DNA of 64,000 nucleotides from Schizochytrium sp. CCTCC M209059 (GCA_000818945.1 KN805376.1:217201-281200); one strand, 5' to 3'. Shown: positions 1 through 10,069, counted from the first letter of the stretch. The notes: generated by a model from the letters alone, not told the origin. Made by a program: numbers and translations.

Positions 1-178
1 AGACCGCGATCCGAGGCGTCGGAGCCGCAGCAGCAGAGCAGCGAGGCGAGCGCGCGTCGGTTCGTGCGTTGAGGTCGCCGGGCGTCCGCGGAGGCCCGCG
101 GGCGGACGCGGGGAGGCGGGAGCGAGGGGGAGGAGGAGGCGGGGCGGTGAGGAAGGAGGGCGGAGCGTGACCCGCGCC
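1..178. other. GC-rich 5' flank of the first gene
   Basis: Very GC- and purine-rich leader with G-runs such as gaggcggg and gagggggaggagg. No ORF is supported. It is presumably the promoter or 5' UTR of the GFA-fold gene. Confidence 0.5.
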
Positions 179-1462
179 ATGGCGTCGGGGAGATGCCTGT
201 GCGGGCAGGTCTCTTTCGACATCGCGCAGGGCGTCGAGAACTGTCTCGTCTCGTACAACCACGCGCGAGGGTACCGCGAGTGGACGGGCGCGGCGTTCTT
301 CAACGCTCTGCTCGCGCCTACGAGCGTGGTGGTCTTTCACGACGCGAACGGCATGCTGCGCTCGCATGAAGCGGGCCCGGCCGTGAGGCAATTTTGCGGA
401 GCGTGCGGGACGCCGCTCAGCTGCAGAAACGCCTCGGGGAACACCATCGAGCTCAACCGAGGCTTGATGCACAATACCTCGGGGACGGTCGCTGCGCCCA
501 TGTACCACATCCAGTGCGCCGAGGGCCTCCCTCACATTCTCAATTCCCTGCAAGACGGCTTGCCGCGATTTCCGGGCCTCCCCGACGCATCCGGGGGCAA
601 CAGCGCCAACAATAGGAACGGCAACAGCATTGGCAGCAGCGGCGATCAAACAATGGGCACTCCAAAGGCTATGGTGCCTCGATTCGCGTCCTCATCACAT
701 TCACAACAATCAAGCGCATCCTCGTCGGCGCACTATGTATCGGACCACACTGCGACCGCACACTCCATCGAGACATCGCAGCCAAAGCAGACGCTACGAT
801 TGCACGCTTCTCACATCGTTGACGAAAACAGCGTGGCGAATAAAGCACACGGCATCATCAGCGTACCATGCGATAACATTGTGGAGCTCATCCACGGCGA
901 TCTTCAGACTGGACTCGGGGGCGAATATGCGGAATACATTGAGGTCTTGCATCAAGGTCGCGTGGGCAAAATCTCGCGCAAGGTGGTCACCCCTGTCGAC
1001 ATGAACCCACATGTCAAGCAGGCACCTCCACACTTGCTAGTAGCACCACCGCACGCAAATCAGGCATGGGGCGGGGAACGTGCAGACCCGCACAGCGGCT
1101 CCAGCCACAGCAGTAACGGCAGTACTGCTGGGCTTGAGACTGGCATGGACAATATGGACCTCGCAGGCACAGCGCCATCGCCTTCATCCTTTGGCGGTAA
1201 CTCCTTGTACCAACATGCGCAACAATCTATGCCAGGACATGCTGACGAATACATTCCCGCTGGCGATTTTAAAGGAGTAAGGCCGGGCTATGTGTTTAAG
1301 ACTGCCGAGCGTGGCGTAGGCTACTACAAAGATCAAGCAAAGACCGTTACTTTTGCAAGCGACGCAAATCCGTCTTCAACGAAGCAGCGCGCTGCTCCGA
1401 CGGGCGGGCACAAGCCTCAGCGCAAAGCACCCCCCGGAATTAGAGGCAAACGCCGATACTAG
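179..1462 (+). CDS. GFA/CENP-V-fold protein, catalytic zinc site missing
   Basis: The product has 427 residues from the first ATG; an upstream in-frame GTG at 167 is not needed. Residues 1-130 resemble the glutathione-dependent formaldehyde-activating (GFA)/CENP-V fold: a CLCG pair (C6, C8) and an FCGACG pair (C73, C76) correspond to the structural zinc cysteines. In family members a CxCxxC cluster between these pairs binds the catalytic zinc; here that segment (residues 20-30) has only C22, so formaldehyde or glutathione chemistry is doubtful. Residues 150-370 are Ser/Asn/His-rich and probably disordered. A tail near residue 365 reads GVRPGYVFKTAERGVGYY, a type of motif I associate with other protist proteins. 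Its role is unknown; it may be a binding module. The next gene is convergent. Confidence 0.75.
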   Translation: MASGRCLCGQVSFDIAQGVENCLVSYNHARGYREWTGAAFFNALLAPTSVVVFHDANGMLRSHEAGPAVRQFCGACGTPLSCRNASGNTIELNRGLMHNTSGTVAAPMYHIQCAEGLPHILNSLQDGLPRFPGLPDASGGNSANNRNGNSIGSSGDQTMGTPKAMVPRFASSSHSQQSSASSSAHYVSDHTATAHSIETSQPKQTLRLHASHIVDENSVANKAHGIISVPCDNIVELIHGDLQTGLGGEYAEYIEVLHQGRVGKISRKVVTPVDMNPHVKQAPPHLLVAPPHANQAWGGERADPHSGSSHSSNGSTAGLETGMDNMDLAGTAPSPSSFGGNSLYQHAQQSMPGHADEYIPAGDFKGVRPGYVFKTAERGVGYYKDQAKTVTFASDANPSSTKQRAAPTGGHKPQRKAPPGIRGKRRY

Positions 1463-1982
1463 AACAGGAAGAAAGAAATAGGGAGAGATCGGGGTGGGAC
1501 ACTCGTTATTCTCTCTTTGATACAAAGAACGAGCCAGATGGAGATTGGAACAATCCGAAAGTGGAAGATTTATGGTCTTTCAAGCCAAGTCGAGACATCC
1601 TCGTCAACATTATTCAGTATCAGTGAGATGTGACCTTTTCTTTTTTTTTTGTCTTTTCTTGCTTTTCCCGTCTTGTTTGAACCTGACAAGGTTTCATCGT
1701 TCTGCTATCTTATCCTACTTGGCAAAGCCGACCAACCAAGAATAGCCAAGAGCAAGATGAACTTCTGTTTCATCAAAAGCACAAGTGTAGAAAACATAAT
1801 TTGATTTGATTCCAGACCTATGCGCTCGCGCACGGATCCTGGCTACTGACCTCGCGATTGCGCTTTGGCGTGCCTTTTTCACGCGGATCAAGCAAGACGT
1901 GGTCTCCGCCGCCCCAGGCTGGGCCTTCCTTCAGCGGGCACTGCACGTAGTCCTATTGCACGTAGTTATGTCCGGATGACGG
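1463..1982. other. Convergent 3' intergenic region
   Basis: Lies between the stop codons of the GFA-fold and arrestin-like genes. It has a T-rich tract near 1638-1660 and no credible ORF. It probably holds both 3' UTRs. Confidence 0.4.
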
Positions 1983-3203
1983 TCACGATACAGCTTGCGC
2001 CTCCGGGACTATTTGCATGCTCAAGACCATGTTGCCATGCAAGATGCGTGCTTCCTCTGGACGATAGTCTGCCAGCTCATCGACGTCTGAACCCTTCACA
2101 GCGCACGCTGGCATCTTATTCACCGATTGGTAGACGTGTACGTTCTCCAAGCGAATACAGAAAGCTTCTCGAAGTCCTCGAACTTGCACCTGGAAAAGTA
2201 TAGCATGCGAAAGCGATATTGAAGTTGAATGAAACGAACCTGTCGTAACATCGGTCGCAATTTTAAAGGCTGAAGCAAACTCGTCCCCTTGGTCCAGGCT
2301 GACGGCTTTGCATGATGGCAGTGCTAAGGTACGCACCTTAATGGTGGAGGAATAATCGTTTGCCTTTGCAGTGAGCGTCTCTTCCATCCAGACAGCGACG
2401 GTCTCGACGACGAGATCGGAAACATTGCGGATCCAAATGTTGATAGAGCAAGGCTCGCCCAAGTACAATGCTATGGTCTCCAGAGTTGCCTTGAATTCCA
2501 AGTGCGGCGGCTGTGTTCCTTCTGGATGATCATCCTGGCTCGCATCCCTGGATGGATGAAGAGCTAATTGCGACGCAGGCGACCTTGAGGCCGGCTTCAA
2601 CGAGGTAGGCAAGCATCCGCAAGGCACTGGAGTTGGAATAGGAAGGTATTGAGCCACGTGAGGATGTCCAGCAATGAGGTTCATTGTGGCCAATGAAGGC
2701 GGTACCGCTGTAACCCAGAATCGACAACGATGAATTGTTGACCAAAAATTCGTGCGACTTGCCGTGAGGGGTCTTGTGATTTTGGCCGTAACCGTGTAGC
2801 TTATGCTAGCTAGTACGAGCTGCTGATCGATGTGCATCGAGGGTGGAGCGTCCGCAGGAATGTCGAGAGAAAAAGGAAATTGGTATTCGCCGGGATCGAG
2901 TACGACACCGCGAATTGCAGGTGTCACGAAGCGTCGTCTCGGCAAGGCGTCAATGTAAGCCGTCCGCGACGTTGCATGTGAAAAGACTGTGAGCGGTTTG
3001 CGCGTTATGCTCGTCTTGGCGGTGCACTCCACGGTCACGGTGAGGTCCCCAACTTCCACCGCATCGAGGACGTGGACTAGCACGAGACCATCGAGACGGT
3101 CGCCTTTGGGTACAATCGAGCGCGCTAGCGCAACATTGAGGAGCGCGGCGCGGCCTTTGGGCGGCGCAGCTAGTCGCGCGGTAGGCACTGCAATAGCGCT
3201 CAT
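1983..3203 (-). CDS. Arrestin-domain protein
   Basis: A 406-residue, single-exon protein starting at ATG 3203. The N-terminal half has the arrestin-N pattern: alternating beta strands, a GDRLDGLVLVHV strand, then LDPGEYQFPFSLDIPADAPPS, which matches the 'L..G.y.fpF.f.lP..lPpS' signature of alpha-arrestins, followed by a YTVTAKI strand. The C-terminal half (about 235-390) has arrestin-C-like strands (INIWIRNVSD, ISLSHAILFQVQVRG). The two are joined by a Pro/Ser-rich loop at about 185-230. Alpha-arrestins act as adaptors for ubiquitin ligases or for endosomal sorting of membrane proteins. I see no clear PPxY motif. The subfamily is not assigned. Confidence 0.8.
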   Translation of the reverse strand: MSAIAVPTARLAAPPKGRAALLNVALARSIVPKGDRLDGLVLVHVLDAVEVGDLTVTVECTAKTSITRKPLTVFSHATSRTAYIDALPRRRFVTPAIRGVVLDPGEYQFPFSLDIPADAPPSMHIDQQLVLASISYTVTAKITRPLTASRTNFWSTIHRCRFWVTAVPPSLATMNLIAGHPHVAQYLPIPTPVPCGCLPTSLKPASRSPASQLALHPSRDASQDDHPEGTQPPHLEFKATLETIALYLGEPCSINIWIRNVSDLVVETVAVWMEETLTAKANDYSSTIKVRTLALPSCKAVSLDQGDEFASAFKIATDVTTGSFHSTSISLSHAILFQVQVRGLREAFCIRLENVHVYQSVNKMPACAVKGSDVDELADYRPEEARILHGNMVLSMQIVPEAQAVS

Positions 3204-3481
3204 GGTGTTCTGCGTTTCTGCATTGAAATTTGCCCATCAATCTGCACGTGCTCCGATTGTGCTCTGTAAAAATACCCAAAGACAAACAAGAACAATGAGG
3301 GAAAAAAAGAAGAAGGGAACTGAAGTTGACTTTCGCCAAGCCACTGAGCTTGGTGTCCGCTTGCACGCCTTCACAACGAGCTCGACGTGTGAGCGTCGCA
3401 TTGGCCAACGAGTGTTTGCTGCACTGGACGCGCGCAATGATTTTTCCGCACTCGTGCACGCGCCAACCTCTTACTGCTAGC

Positions 3482-3489
3482 TAGGCCTA
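3482..3489. promoter_or_regulatory. TAGGCCTA palindrome
   Basis: Perfect 8-bp palindrome 279 bp upstream of the arrestin-like start codon, directly after gctagc. It is one of eight perfect copies in the window. Function is unproven. Confidence 0.35.
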
Positions 3490-3850
3490 CTTTTGATGTT
3501 TTTTTCGCAGGCTTTTTCGTTTTTTTGTTTTTTCCCCTTATTTTCTCTTCTCATACTTTTCCTTTCCTTTTCTTTCCGAAGGTATACCGTAGTAGTAACT
3601 GATCGACGGTTTGTTCGTGGTGCGGGAAAACAACGATTGACGGTCGATCGCGCCTATGGGAAAACAAACGGGGAGATTCATCGCTTTGGTTAATATTACC
3701 ATGGAGACTAATTCCCAAAGAGAACAGCTTTTGGCAATCAGAGCGTGCAACTACTCCACAAGAACTGACTAGCTCTTGCCTTGGTCTTACTTTATTTTGT
3801 TTACTTGACAACGCGAATGTTCAAGCGGTCGAACGAGGACGCAGTAATTC

Positions 3851-3950
3851 GTCGGTGAGTCAAGCCGTTAGACAGTCACGCCGTTGGTGAGTCAAGCCAC
3901 CAGTCAGTCGAGACGTCGGTCAGACGATCAATCGGTAAGTCAATGCGTCG
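3851..3950. repeat. Diverged ~32-bp direct repeats
   Basis: Three to four imperfect copies built around gtYggtgagtcaagcc and related gtcagtc blocks. They are too diverged and irregular for a CRISPR array, and this is a eukaryotic sequence. Confidence 0.45.
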
Positions 3951-4043
3951 GAGCTCGTTGCGTCGATCCACCTCCGCAAATACTGAGCAATAAGTAAACA
4001 CTGTATTCGAAGCGCAATCGTCGAGCCGAGCATGGCGGGTCAA

Positions 4044-5264
4044 TTAGTCCGGACGCGGCGTCTGTGGTCGCGTGAATGAGTCCACTCTCGTGGCCAGAGG
4101 TACCTCGCCCGTTTCAGGTTTAAGAACGTGGAAAGAGCAAACGAGATCCTTGTCCACAAGCATCATGGCACCAGCATTGTCAAACTGATTGCAGTAGTTG
4201 ACTGCTGAAAAGACGGTGACAAGCTTGCGCGTATTTGCAGGAAAGAACTCAAAGCCTTCAGGAACAACCTGATGCGCTCGAACGATGATGTCGACATCAA
4301 AGGCCTGAAGGAAGTCGTCAACGATCCTTTCACCAAAACAGTAAGAGACGCCGCGGTCGCTGGGCATCCACACTGCCGAATCCTTTGTTGGATCAGACCA
4401 GAGCAGGTCGCAAAGCAGACCATCGATGGGGACGTCAGACGGACGTTCGATCGCATTGATGTCTCGTAGCGAAATGAGATCTGGGCTAAGGCCACCATGA
4501 GTGGCAAAGATGCGATCGTTCACGAGAGCTGCCAAGGGAAGGGCTTTGAAAACCGCGTTCATTTCGCGCCAGCTCGCCTCGCTATATTTGACGGCACATT
4601 CGTCCCAGAATCCATACATTCTTGAGATCGTCGTGCACTCGTGATTGCCTTTAAGCATGTATATCTTGTCTGGATACTTGAGCTTGAACGCCAGCAAAAG
4701 CATCGTTGTTTCTACGCCATTTTTGCCGCGGTCCACATAGTCGCCAAGGAACAGGTACTGTGTATTGGGCGGGAGACCCCCGATTTCAAAGTAGCGCAAA
4801 AGGTCTAAAAACTGGCCATGGATGTCGCCAACGATGTTGATGGGGGCTTTGAGCTTTAAGAGGCCTGGTTCGCTGAGAAAGATTTTTTCCGCTCGTGCGC
4901 AGATCTTATGAATCGACGAAGCGTCCAAGTCCACCTTGAGATCGGCTGCGCGGGCGCACGAGCGTGCGCTGAGCAAAGAGTTGATCACACCGTCTACCAT
5001 GGCTGTCTCTTCGTTTGTAAGCGGCGGTGGCGAGGACGCAGGCATGCGTTGTGGCGTGGCGCCTGTCGCGGAGTTGGCCCCAGGCTGAAAGTCGCCCACG
5101 CCTGTGCGGCTGACGTCTCTGCCTCCCCGGCTCGTGCTGCTGTTGTTACGACTGTGGCTGTTGCCGACGCCAGCGCCAGCGCCGGTGCTGTTGCCCTCGT
5201 TTCTGCTGTTCTGCTGCGGCGCGCCCGCCGCGGCGTCCGCGGTCCCGACCGCGTTTGTTGGCAT
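4044..5264 (-). CDS. PP1-type serine/threonine protein phosphatase catalytic subunit
   Basis: A 406-residue PPP-family phosphatase. The metal-binding motifs are present: GDIHGQ (about residue 146), GDYVDRG and KGNHECTTISRMYGFWDEC, then FATHGGLSPDL, LLCDLLWSDP, DRGVSYCFG and RAHQVV. Overall spacing is closest to PP1. It dephosphorylates Ser/Thr with two metals and normally works with targeting subunits. Two things are odd. About 85 residues at the N-terminus are Ala/Gly/Asn/Ser-rich and absent from ordinary PP1. The near-invariant SAPNYC motif reads SAVNYC followed by NQFDN. The ATG at 5264 is the first in frame. It could be a divergent PP1 paralogue rather than the housekeeping copy. Confidence 0.92.
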   Translation of the reverse strand: MPTNAVGTADAAAGAPQQNSRNEGNSTGAGAGVGNSHSRNNSSTSRGGRDVSRTGVGDFQPGANSATGATPQRMPASSPPPLTNEETAMVDGVINSLLSARSCARAADLKVDLDASSIHKICARAEKIFLSEPGLLKLKAPINIVGDIHGQFLDLLRYFEIGGLPPNTQYLFLGDYVDRGKNGVETTMLLLAFKLKYPDKIYMLKGNHECTTISRMYGFWDECAVKYSEASWREMNAVFKALPLAALVNDRIFATHGGLSPDLISLRDINAIERPSDVPIDGLLCDLLWSDPTKDSAVWMPSDRGVSYCFGERIVDDFLQAFDVDIIVRAHQVVPEGFEFFPANTRKLVTVFSAVNYCNQFDNAGAMMLVDKDLVCSFHVLKPETGEVPLATRVDSFTRPQTPRPD

Positions 5265-6383
5265 TTTCGTGCCCTTTTTTCTGCCCTTCTCCAGAGCAGA
5301 CTCTCCTCAGGCCGATGGATGGCGTGCTCGCGCGCGCGCTCTCTGTGTGGCAGTTCCGGTATCCCCGCGTCTCTCCGAGCCGCGCCGCTGCGTCTTGCCG
5401 CCGGAGAGCGAGCAAGCTCCCCTGGGCCTCCCTCCTTTGGGATGGATGGATAAATGGATGGATGCCTTGGCTTGCGACGGATGGATGGATAGATAGACAG
5501 AGTCCGCTTGCTTCTCTCGCGCCCCACCGCACCCGCGCGGCGTTAGCTAGGCCTTGCGTGCAGACGCGCCCGCCGCCGTCGATGTCGCCCGCGCCCGCGC
5601 TCGAGCGCGCTCCGATTATGATCATGCAATACTACATACAGCCTAGGCCGGGTCCGGTCAGGCTCGCCGCATTCACAGTCAATTCAAAAAAAGAAGAAAA
5701 AGTGATGAATAACCTATAGGCAAAGGGCGTACGTACCGCTACTGTGCGCTGCGCCATTCCCTATTTGCGCCCCGCGCTATAACGCACTTTCCGCGCACGG
5801 ATCCCTTTCTGCGACACCCACGATTACGCGCTGCCTCGGGCTCAGCCAGCGCAGCTAGCTGCAGACCTCGGGGCCAATTGGCGAGGGCCGCGCGCGTCCC
5901 CGCCGGCCATGCATGCGTGCGTGCGTGCGCGCAGCCTGCCTCCCTGCCTGTCGGCCGTCCTCGCACGCTGGCCCCGCGGCCCCCCGAGCTCGAGATCGGC
6001 TTTGGTTCTGCACGTTGGAGATCCATGAAGTTCGTGTGCATGGCGAAAGAACGAAAGAACGAAAGAACGACCCAGGGAGAAAGAGACCAAGAAAGAAAGT
6101 ATTGGCACAAGTGCGACGAAGGCCCATTCCCGACTTGCGCGGCGCGCGGGAAAGGGCGCGCGGCGCGGCGGCAAGTGGAACGAACACACACCCCCGCTGG
6201 CGGGCCTAACTAACTAACCAGGGCCTAACTAAACCTGCCTGTAAGATAGTAAACGGGAAGGAGGAAATCTTCGATTGTTGACTCGAAGAGGGCGATCGCC
6301 AATGCATCAAACGCGGTCGATCGGCCTGGCAATCAATCAATTCCGCAACTTGCCAGCGGGGGACGCGCGGCAGGCCAGCGTGG

Positions 6384-6480
6384 CGCGAGCGAGCGAGCGA
6401 GCGAGCGAGGGCGTGAGCGAGAGCGTGAGCGAGGGCGTGAGCGAGAGCGTGAGCGAGAGCGCGAGCAAGAGCGCGAGCGC
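6384..6480. repeat. GAGC / 12-bp minisatellite
   Basis: A run of gagc tetramers passes into about five copies of a 12-bp unit, gtgagcgaGRgc. It lies 250-345 bp upstream of the AIP1 start and yields Arg/Ser- or Leu-rich spurious ORFs on the opposite strand. Confidence 0.8.
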
Positions 6481-6680
6481 GGCGGCGCGACGGGCGAACG
6501 GTCGCGGGAGGCAGACGCGCTCGGGTTGTACGCCGGTGTGCTTCGTTTGACCGTCTCGCGGCGGACATCCAGCGCACGCGCGAGCGAGTCCGCGTACACC
6601 CAAAAGCAGACGTAGACGGAGACGCAGAAGAAGCGCGCGTGGAGAGAGAGGGAAGAGAGGGAGAGAGAAAGTAGAACAGC

Positions 6681-6709
6681 AAGGGAAGGGAAGGGAAGGG
6701 AAGGGAAGG
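6681..6709. repeat. (GGGAA)n repeat in the AIP1 leader
   Basis: Five to six tandem GGGAA pentamers ending 20 bp before the AIP1 start codon, so almost certainly in its 5' UTR. Confidence 0.85.
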
Positions 6710-6728
6710 CGCTCGCAGACTAGGAAAG

Positions 6729-8552
6729 ATGGCCTCGTTCGCAGCGGCAGGCGTGAACTGCTTTGCGCCCAACCCGGGCCCCGAGCGTGGCCTGAGCTAC
6801 GCGCTCAACGCCAGCCCCGATGGAAGCAAGATCGTGTACGGCGCAGGGTACTCGGTAGTCATCCGCGATGTCGAGGATCCACAGGACGTACAGGTGCATA
6901 TTGGACACCGGAAGAAGGTCAACGTGGCCAAGTTCTCGCCCGATGGCAAGCTGGTCGCATCTGGCGACGCTGCCGGAGTCATCCGCGTCTGGTCTTCGAG
7001 CAACCTCGAGCTCAAAAAGGAGCTCCCCTGCATGGGTGGCCCCATCTTTGATCTGGCCTTTGACGACACCGGCAAGCGCATGGTTGTCTGCGGCGATGCC
7101 CGCGGAACCAACACGCGCGTCTTTATGTGGGAGTCTGGCAGCCCCCAGGGCGAGCCCGGTGGCACCTCGAAGCGTGTCCTCTCGGTCGATATCCGACCTA
7201 CGACGCCAAGCCGTATGGCATCCTCAAGCGAGGACATGAAGGTGCGCCTCCACGAAGGCCCACCCTACAAGTTCTCTGGGTCCTTCGAGGAACACACCAA
7301 CTTTGTCCAATGCGTGCGCTACTCTCCGGACGGCCGCTATCTTGCGACGGCTTCGAACGACAAGTCCATTTACATTCTTGATGCCGAAACCGGCGACAAG
7401 ATCTCGCAAATGCCGACGGAGCACAAGGGCTCCATTTACGCCGTGTCCTGGTCCGCGGACTCGAGCATGCTCGTGTCTTGTTCGGGCGACAAGACCGTCA
7501 AGCTTTGGGACGTCGAAAGCGCATCGTGCGCGGGCTCTGTCTCTCTTGGTTCCAAGGTGCTCGACATGCAAGTCGGCTGTGTCTTTGCTGGCGATGAGGT
7601 CGTTTCACTCAGTCTCAGCGGCGATCTTCACTTTATCGACATTTCCGCAGGCCAGGTCAATCGCACGGTGCAGTCGCACTCGAGCATCCCGGCCCATCTC
7701 GCCCGTGACTGGAGTGCTGACACTCCGGAGGTCTACGTCGGCACTGCAGACGGAAGTCTCTTCGCCATTCACCCGGACGGCATATCCGAGCGCTTTGAGG
7801 GCGAAACAGGCCCGAACGACGGCATCGTCGTCTGCGAGGGCCAGCTTTATGCTGTCGGGCACGACGATGCGCTCCACACTGCGGACGTCTCTGACGGTGC
7901 TTACAAGTTGAAGGCCTCCTCTATGCCCACTGACTTGACGCCCGTAGGTGTCGGCGCCGGCCCTGGCGACCCTTCCCTTGCTGTGGTGGCCACGCACACG
8001 ACGCTGTTTTTGGCTCGCGATGGCAAGCGCAAGCACTCGATCGAATTCTCTGGCTACGAGGGCCTTTGTGTCGCCATGGCTCCGGACTGCAGCGAGTGCA
8101 TTGTGGGCGGCACGGACAAGGCTGCCCACGTCTTCGCCATTAATGGCAACAAACTCGAGGACACGGGCGTTTCGCTCAGTGGAATCCATGGCAAATGCAC
8201 TGCCGTGCAGTACTCGCCCACCGGTGCACACATTGCTCTGGGTGATGACATCAAGGAGGTCACGCTCTGGGACCGCGAGTCGCGCGAGTGCCTCATCAAG
8301 AACAAGTGGGTCTTCCACTCGAGCTCCATCACCTGCCTCGCCTTCTCGCCCTCGGGTCAATTCGTGGCCTCGGGATCGACCGACACCCAGGTAATTATCT
8401 GGAATGTTGACAAAAAGATGGCCAAGACCAAGATCCATCCGGCGCACGCCCTCGGCGTTATGAGCGTCGCCTGGCTCGATGACGAGACCGTCGTTTCCGG
8501 TGGTGGTGACTTTTGCGTTCGCAAGTGGTCTCCTAAGCTGCCCGGCAAGTAA
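6729..8552 (+). CDS. Actin-interacting protein 1 (WD40), AIP1/WDR1
   Basis: 607 residues, the usual AIP1 length, in one exon. The N-terminus (LSYALNASPDGSKIVYGAGYSV) and the following GHRKKVNVAKFSPDGKLVASGD match AIP1, and many WD40 blades follow (for example YSPDGRYLATASNDKSIYI, CSGDKTVKLWDV, FSPSGQFVASGSTDTQVIIW), consistent with the double seven-blade propeller of the family. AIP1 binds actin with cofilin and speeds disassembly and capping of filaments in the cytoplasm. The start at 6729 fits (aaagATGGCC). Codon use is strongly biased to C-ending codons, suggesting high expression. A long antisense ORF over it is a shadow. Confidence 0.93.
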   Translation: MASFAAAGVNCFAPNPGPERGLSYALNASPDGSKIVYGAGYSVVIRDVEDPQDVQVHIGHRKKVNVAKFSPDGKLVASGDAAGVIRVWSSSNLELKKELPCMGGPIFDLAFDDTGKRMVVCGDARGTNTRVFMWESGSPQGEPGGTSKRVLSVDIRPTTPSRMASSSEDMKVRLHEGPPYKFSGSFEEHTNFVQCVRYSPDGRYLATASNDKSIYILDAETGDKISQMPTEHKGSIYAVSWSADSSMLVSCSGDKTVKLWDVESASCAGSVSLGSKVLDMQVGCVFAGDEVVSLSLSGDLHFIDISAGQVNRTVQSHSSIPAHLARDWSADTPEVYVGTADGSLFAIHPDGISERFEGETGPNDGIVVCEGQLYAVGHDDALHTADVSDGAYKLKASSMPTDLTPVGVGAGPGDPSLAVVATHTTLFLARDGKRKHSIEFSGYEGLCVAMAPDCSECIVGGTDKAAHVFAINGNKLEDTGVSLSGIHGKCTAVQYSPTGAHIALGDDIKEVTLWDRESRECLIKNKWVFHSSSITCLAFSPSGQFVASGSTDTQVIIWNVDKKMAKTKIHPAHALGVMSVAWLDDETVVSGGGDFCVRKWSPKLPGK

Positions 8553-10069
8553 ATCATTTTCAAAGTACCTAACAGGAACAAGCAACCCAGTCAGCGTGCC
8601 CTCTGGATCTTTTCTCTAAAGCCTTTGACTCATTTCGGACGAACACACACGCACACGGATGCAAGCAATCTGCACCTCGTTCCGTTTGTTTTTAACGATC
8701 TTTTGCTCCACCTCGAGCGACGTTTTTCTTTTATTTCCCAATGCCTGTTGTGGACACTCACGCAAAGAAATGACAAGGAAGGTTTCCTGTGACATAGATA
8801 TATCCTGCTCTGGTGGAGCCTGGTAAGAAAGTAAGCGAAGGTCATCGGGACAGACAATCTTTGGACTTGCCTTGCTGTCTCTTTCCTTTCGTCACTCGTC
8901 AGTCGAACCCCTGCATACCCTAAATGTTGCATTAAAGATCAGATCTAGGCAACCTGAAGTGGCTGCCTTTGCTAATGCCGGTGTCACACTCACCCAAACA
9001 CTACTGCCCGAGAGCTCGTGTTCTTCTTTTTCGCTGCCGCCGCCGAAGCGATAAATGATCAATGTATTGGCCAGCATATAGGCCTATACGAGTTTCATTT
9101 GCACACGACGTAAAACGAAACTGCTCGATTTGGTAGTAGGGACGTTCACGTGGCCGAACAGCTTCGCGAACGCGCTCATGTGTGACGGCGCCTTGCCGTT
9201 TCATGTCCTTCGAGCTTTGCACTTGCTCTTTTTTTTCAATTTATGTCAGTAATACATTCAGCTGCCCCCTAAATGTTGGCTTGCGTACAGACCATCGAGG
9301 CCCAAGGCCATCAGGCCAAACCCTGGCCCGGACGAGAGCCTGGCTGATTGATTTTGACGTTGCTTCCGTTTTGTGTGGGTTGGTCGCTTCTGCTGTCACT
9401 TATGCCCAAATTGCCGTTACGTCCCCGAAATTCAAGTTCAGCGTCGCGTCACCGCAAGCTGGGTGGCAGGCTCACTGTCACCTAACAATAAAGACGTCCA
9501 TTCTTCTTTGCCGAGCACTTTGGCGCTGTCGACCACCACACAATAACACTGTCATTGCCCGAGCCACCTGTATACGCCAAGGCGGCTCGATCATTATCAA
9601 ACGGGCAAGCACAAAATAAAAAGCCTTTAGCCTCTCGAACTGTGAGAGCATTAAAAAGCAACGGACAGACATGCGTGATGCGAAGTGAGCGAGTGAGTGC
9701 GTGCGTGAGGGACGGTGTGGTGTTTCGCGATGAAGCCTCAAGCCCTGAGCCAAGCGAACTTGCCTGTCCTAAGACTCTCTTCCGGCTCGCAAAGTCGGCG
9801 GCAATCGTTCGTGGCCCACGTCGATCGCCAGATTTGCACCCTCCTTTTTTTCTTTTCTTTTTCTTATTTTTGCTCTTCCTGCTTTCAAGGCTCTTCTTCG
9901 TCCGGGTCGCCCCGCAGAAGAAAAATAAAAACGATTACGAGGCACGTCCAACACAACACCTAACGCACCGTCGGCCACGGCTGTTGCTTCCTCTACGTCG
10001 ACATGGGAAATGAAATGTAAACCCCATTCGAGTCCGCGTAGCGGGGAGATCTTCTACTTGCAATCAGCG
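8553..10069. other. Intergenic region between AIP1 and the Frizzled-like gene
   Basis: 1.5 kb with no supported gene. The ORFs on both strands (up to about 150 codons) lack recognisable motifs. The region contains one perfect palindrome (9077-9088) and a T/C-rich tract at 9843-9895 just upstream of the receptor gene. Confidence 0.4.
9077..9088. promoter_or_regulatory. TATAGGCCTATA palindrome
   Basis: A 12-bp perfect palindrome with TAGGCCTA at its centre, midway between AIP1 and the Frizzled-like gene and about 1 kb upstream of the latter. Confidence 0.35.

Larger units (their letters stand above)
3204..4043. other. Intergenic region upstream of the arrestin-like gene
   Basis: 840 bp between the arrestin start and the stop of the phosphatase gene; both genes are on the minus strand. 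It holds a TAGGCCTA palindrome (3482), T-rich tracts near 3500-3575 and a set of diverged direct repeats at 3851-3950. ORFs here are short and lack recognisable features. Confidence 0.4.
5265..6728. other. Divergent promoter region, phosphatase / AIP1
   Basis: 1.46 kb between the starts of two divergent genes. It contains many short repeats: ggatggatgga (5440-5490), gcgt (5910-5930), gaaagaac (6045-6068), a doubled gggcctaactaa (6202-6232), a GAGC-type minisatellite and a GGGAA repeat. Long ORFs here come from repeat bias and lack protein features. Confidence 0.45.

Noticed and set aside
2190..2239. Possible intron (GTTCGT...CCAG) in the arrestin-like gene
   Set aside because: It is 50 bp, so removal breaks the frame, and the retained sequence supplies expected arrestin-C beta strands.
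3851..3950. CRISPR-like spacing of direct repeats
   Set aside because: The repeats are imperfect and irregular and the DNA is eukaryotic nuclear.
5255..6209. Several overlapping ORFs between the phosphatase and AIP1
   Set aside because: They overlap on both strands, lack domains and follow GC and repeat bias.
7605..8585. 326-codon antisense ORF over AIP1
   Set aside because: High-GC third positions in the AIP1 gene leave the opposite frame open; no domain is recognisable.
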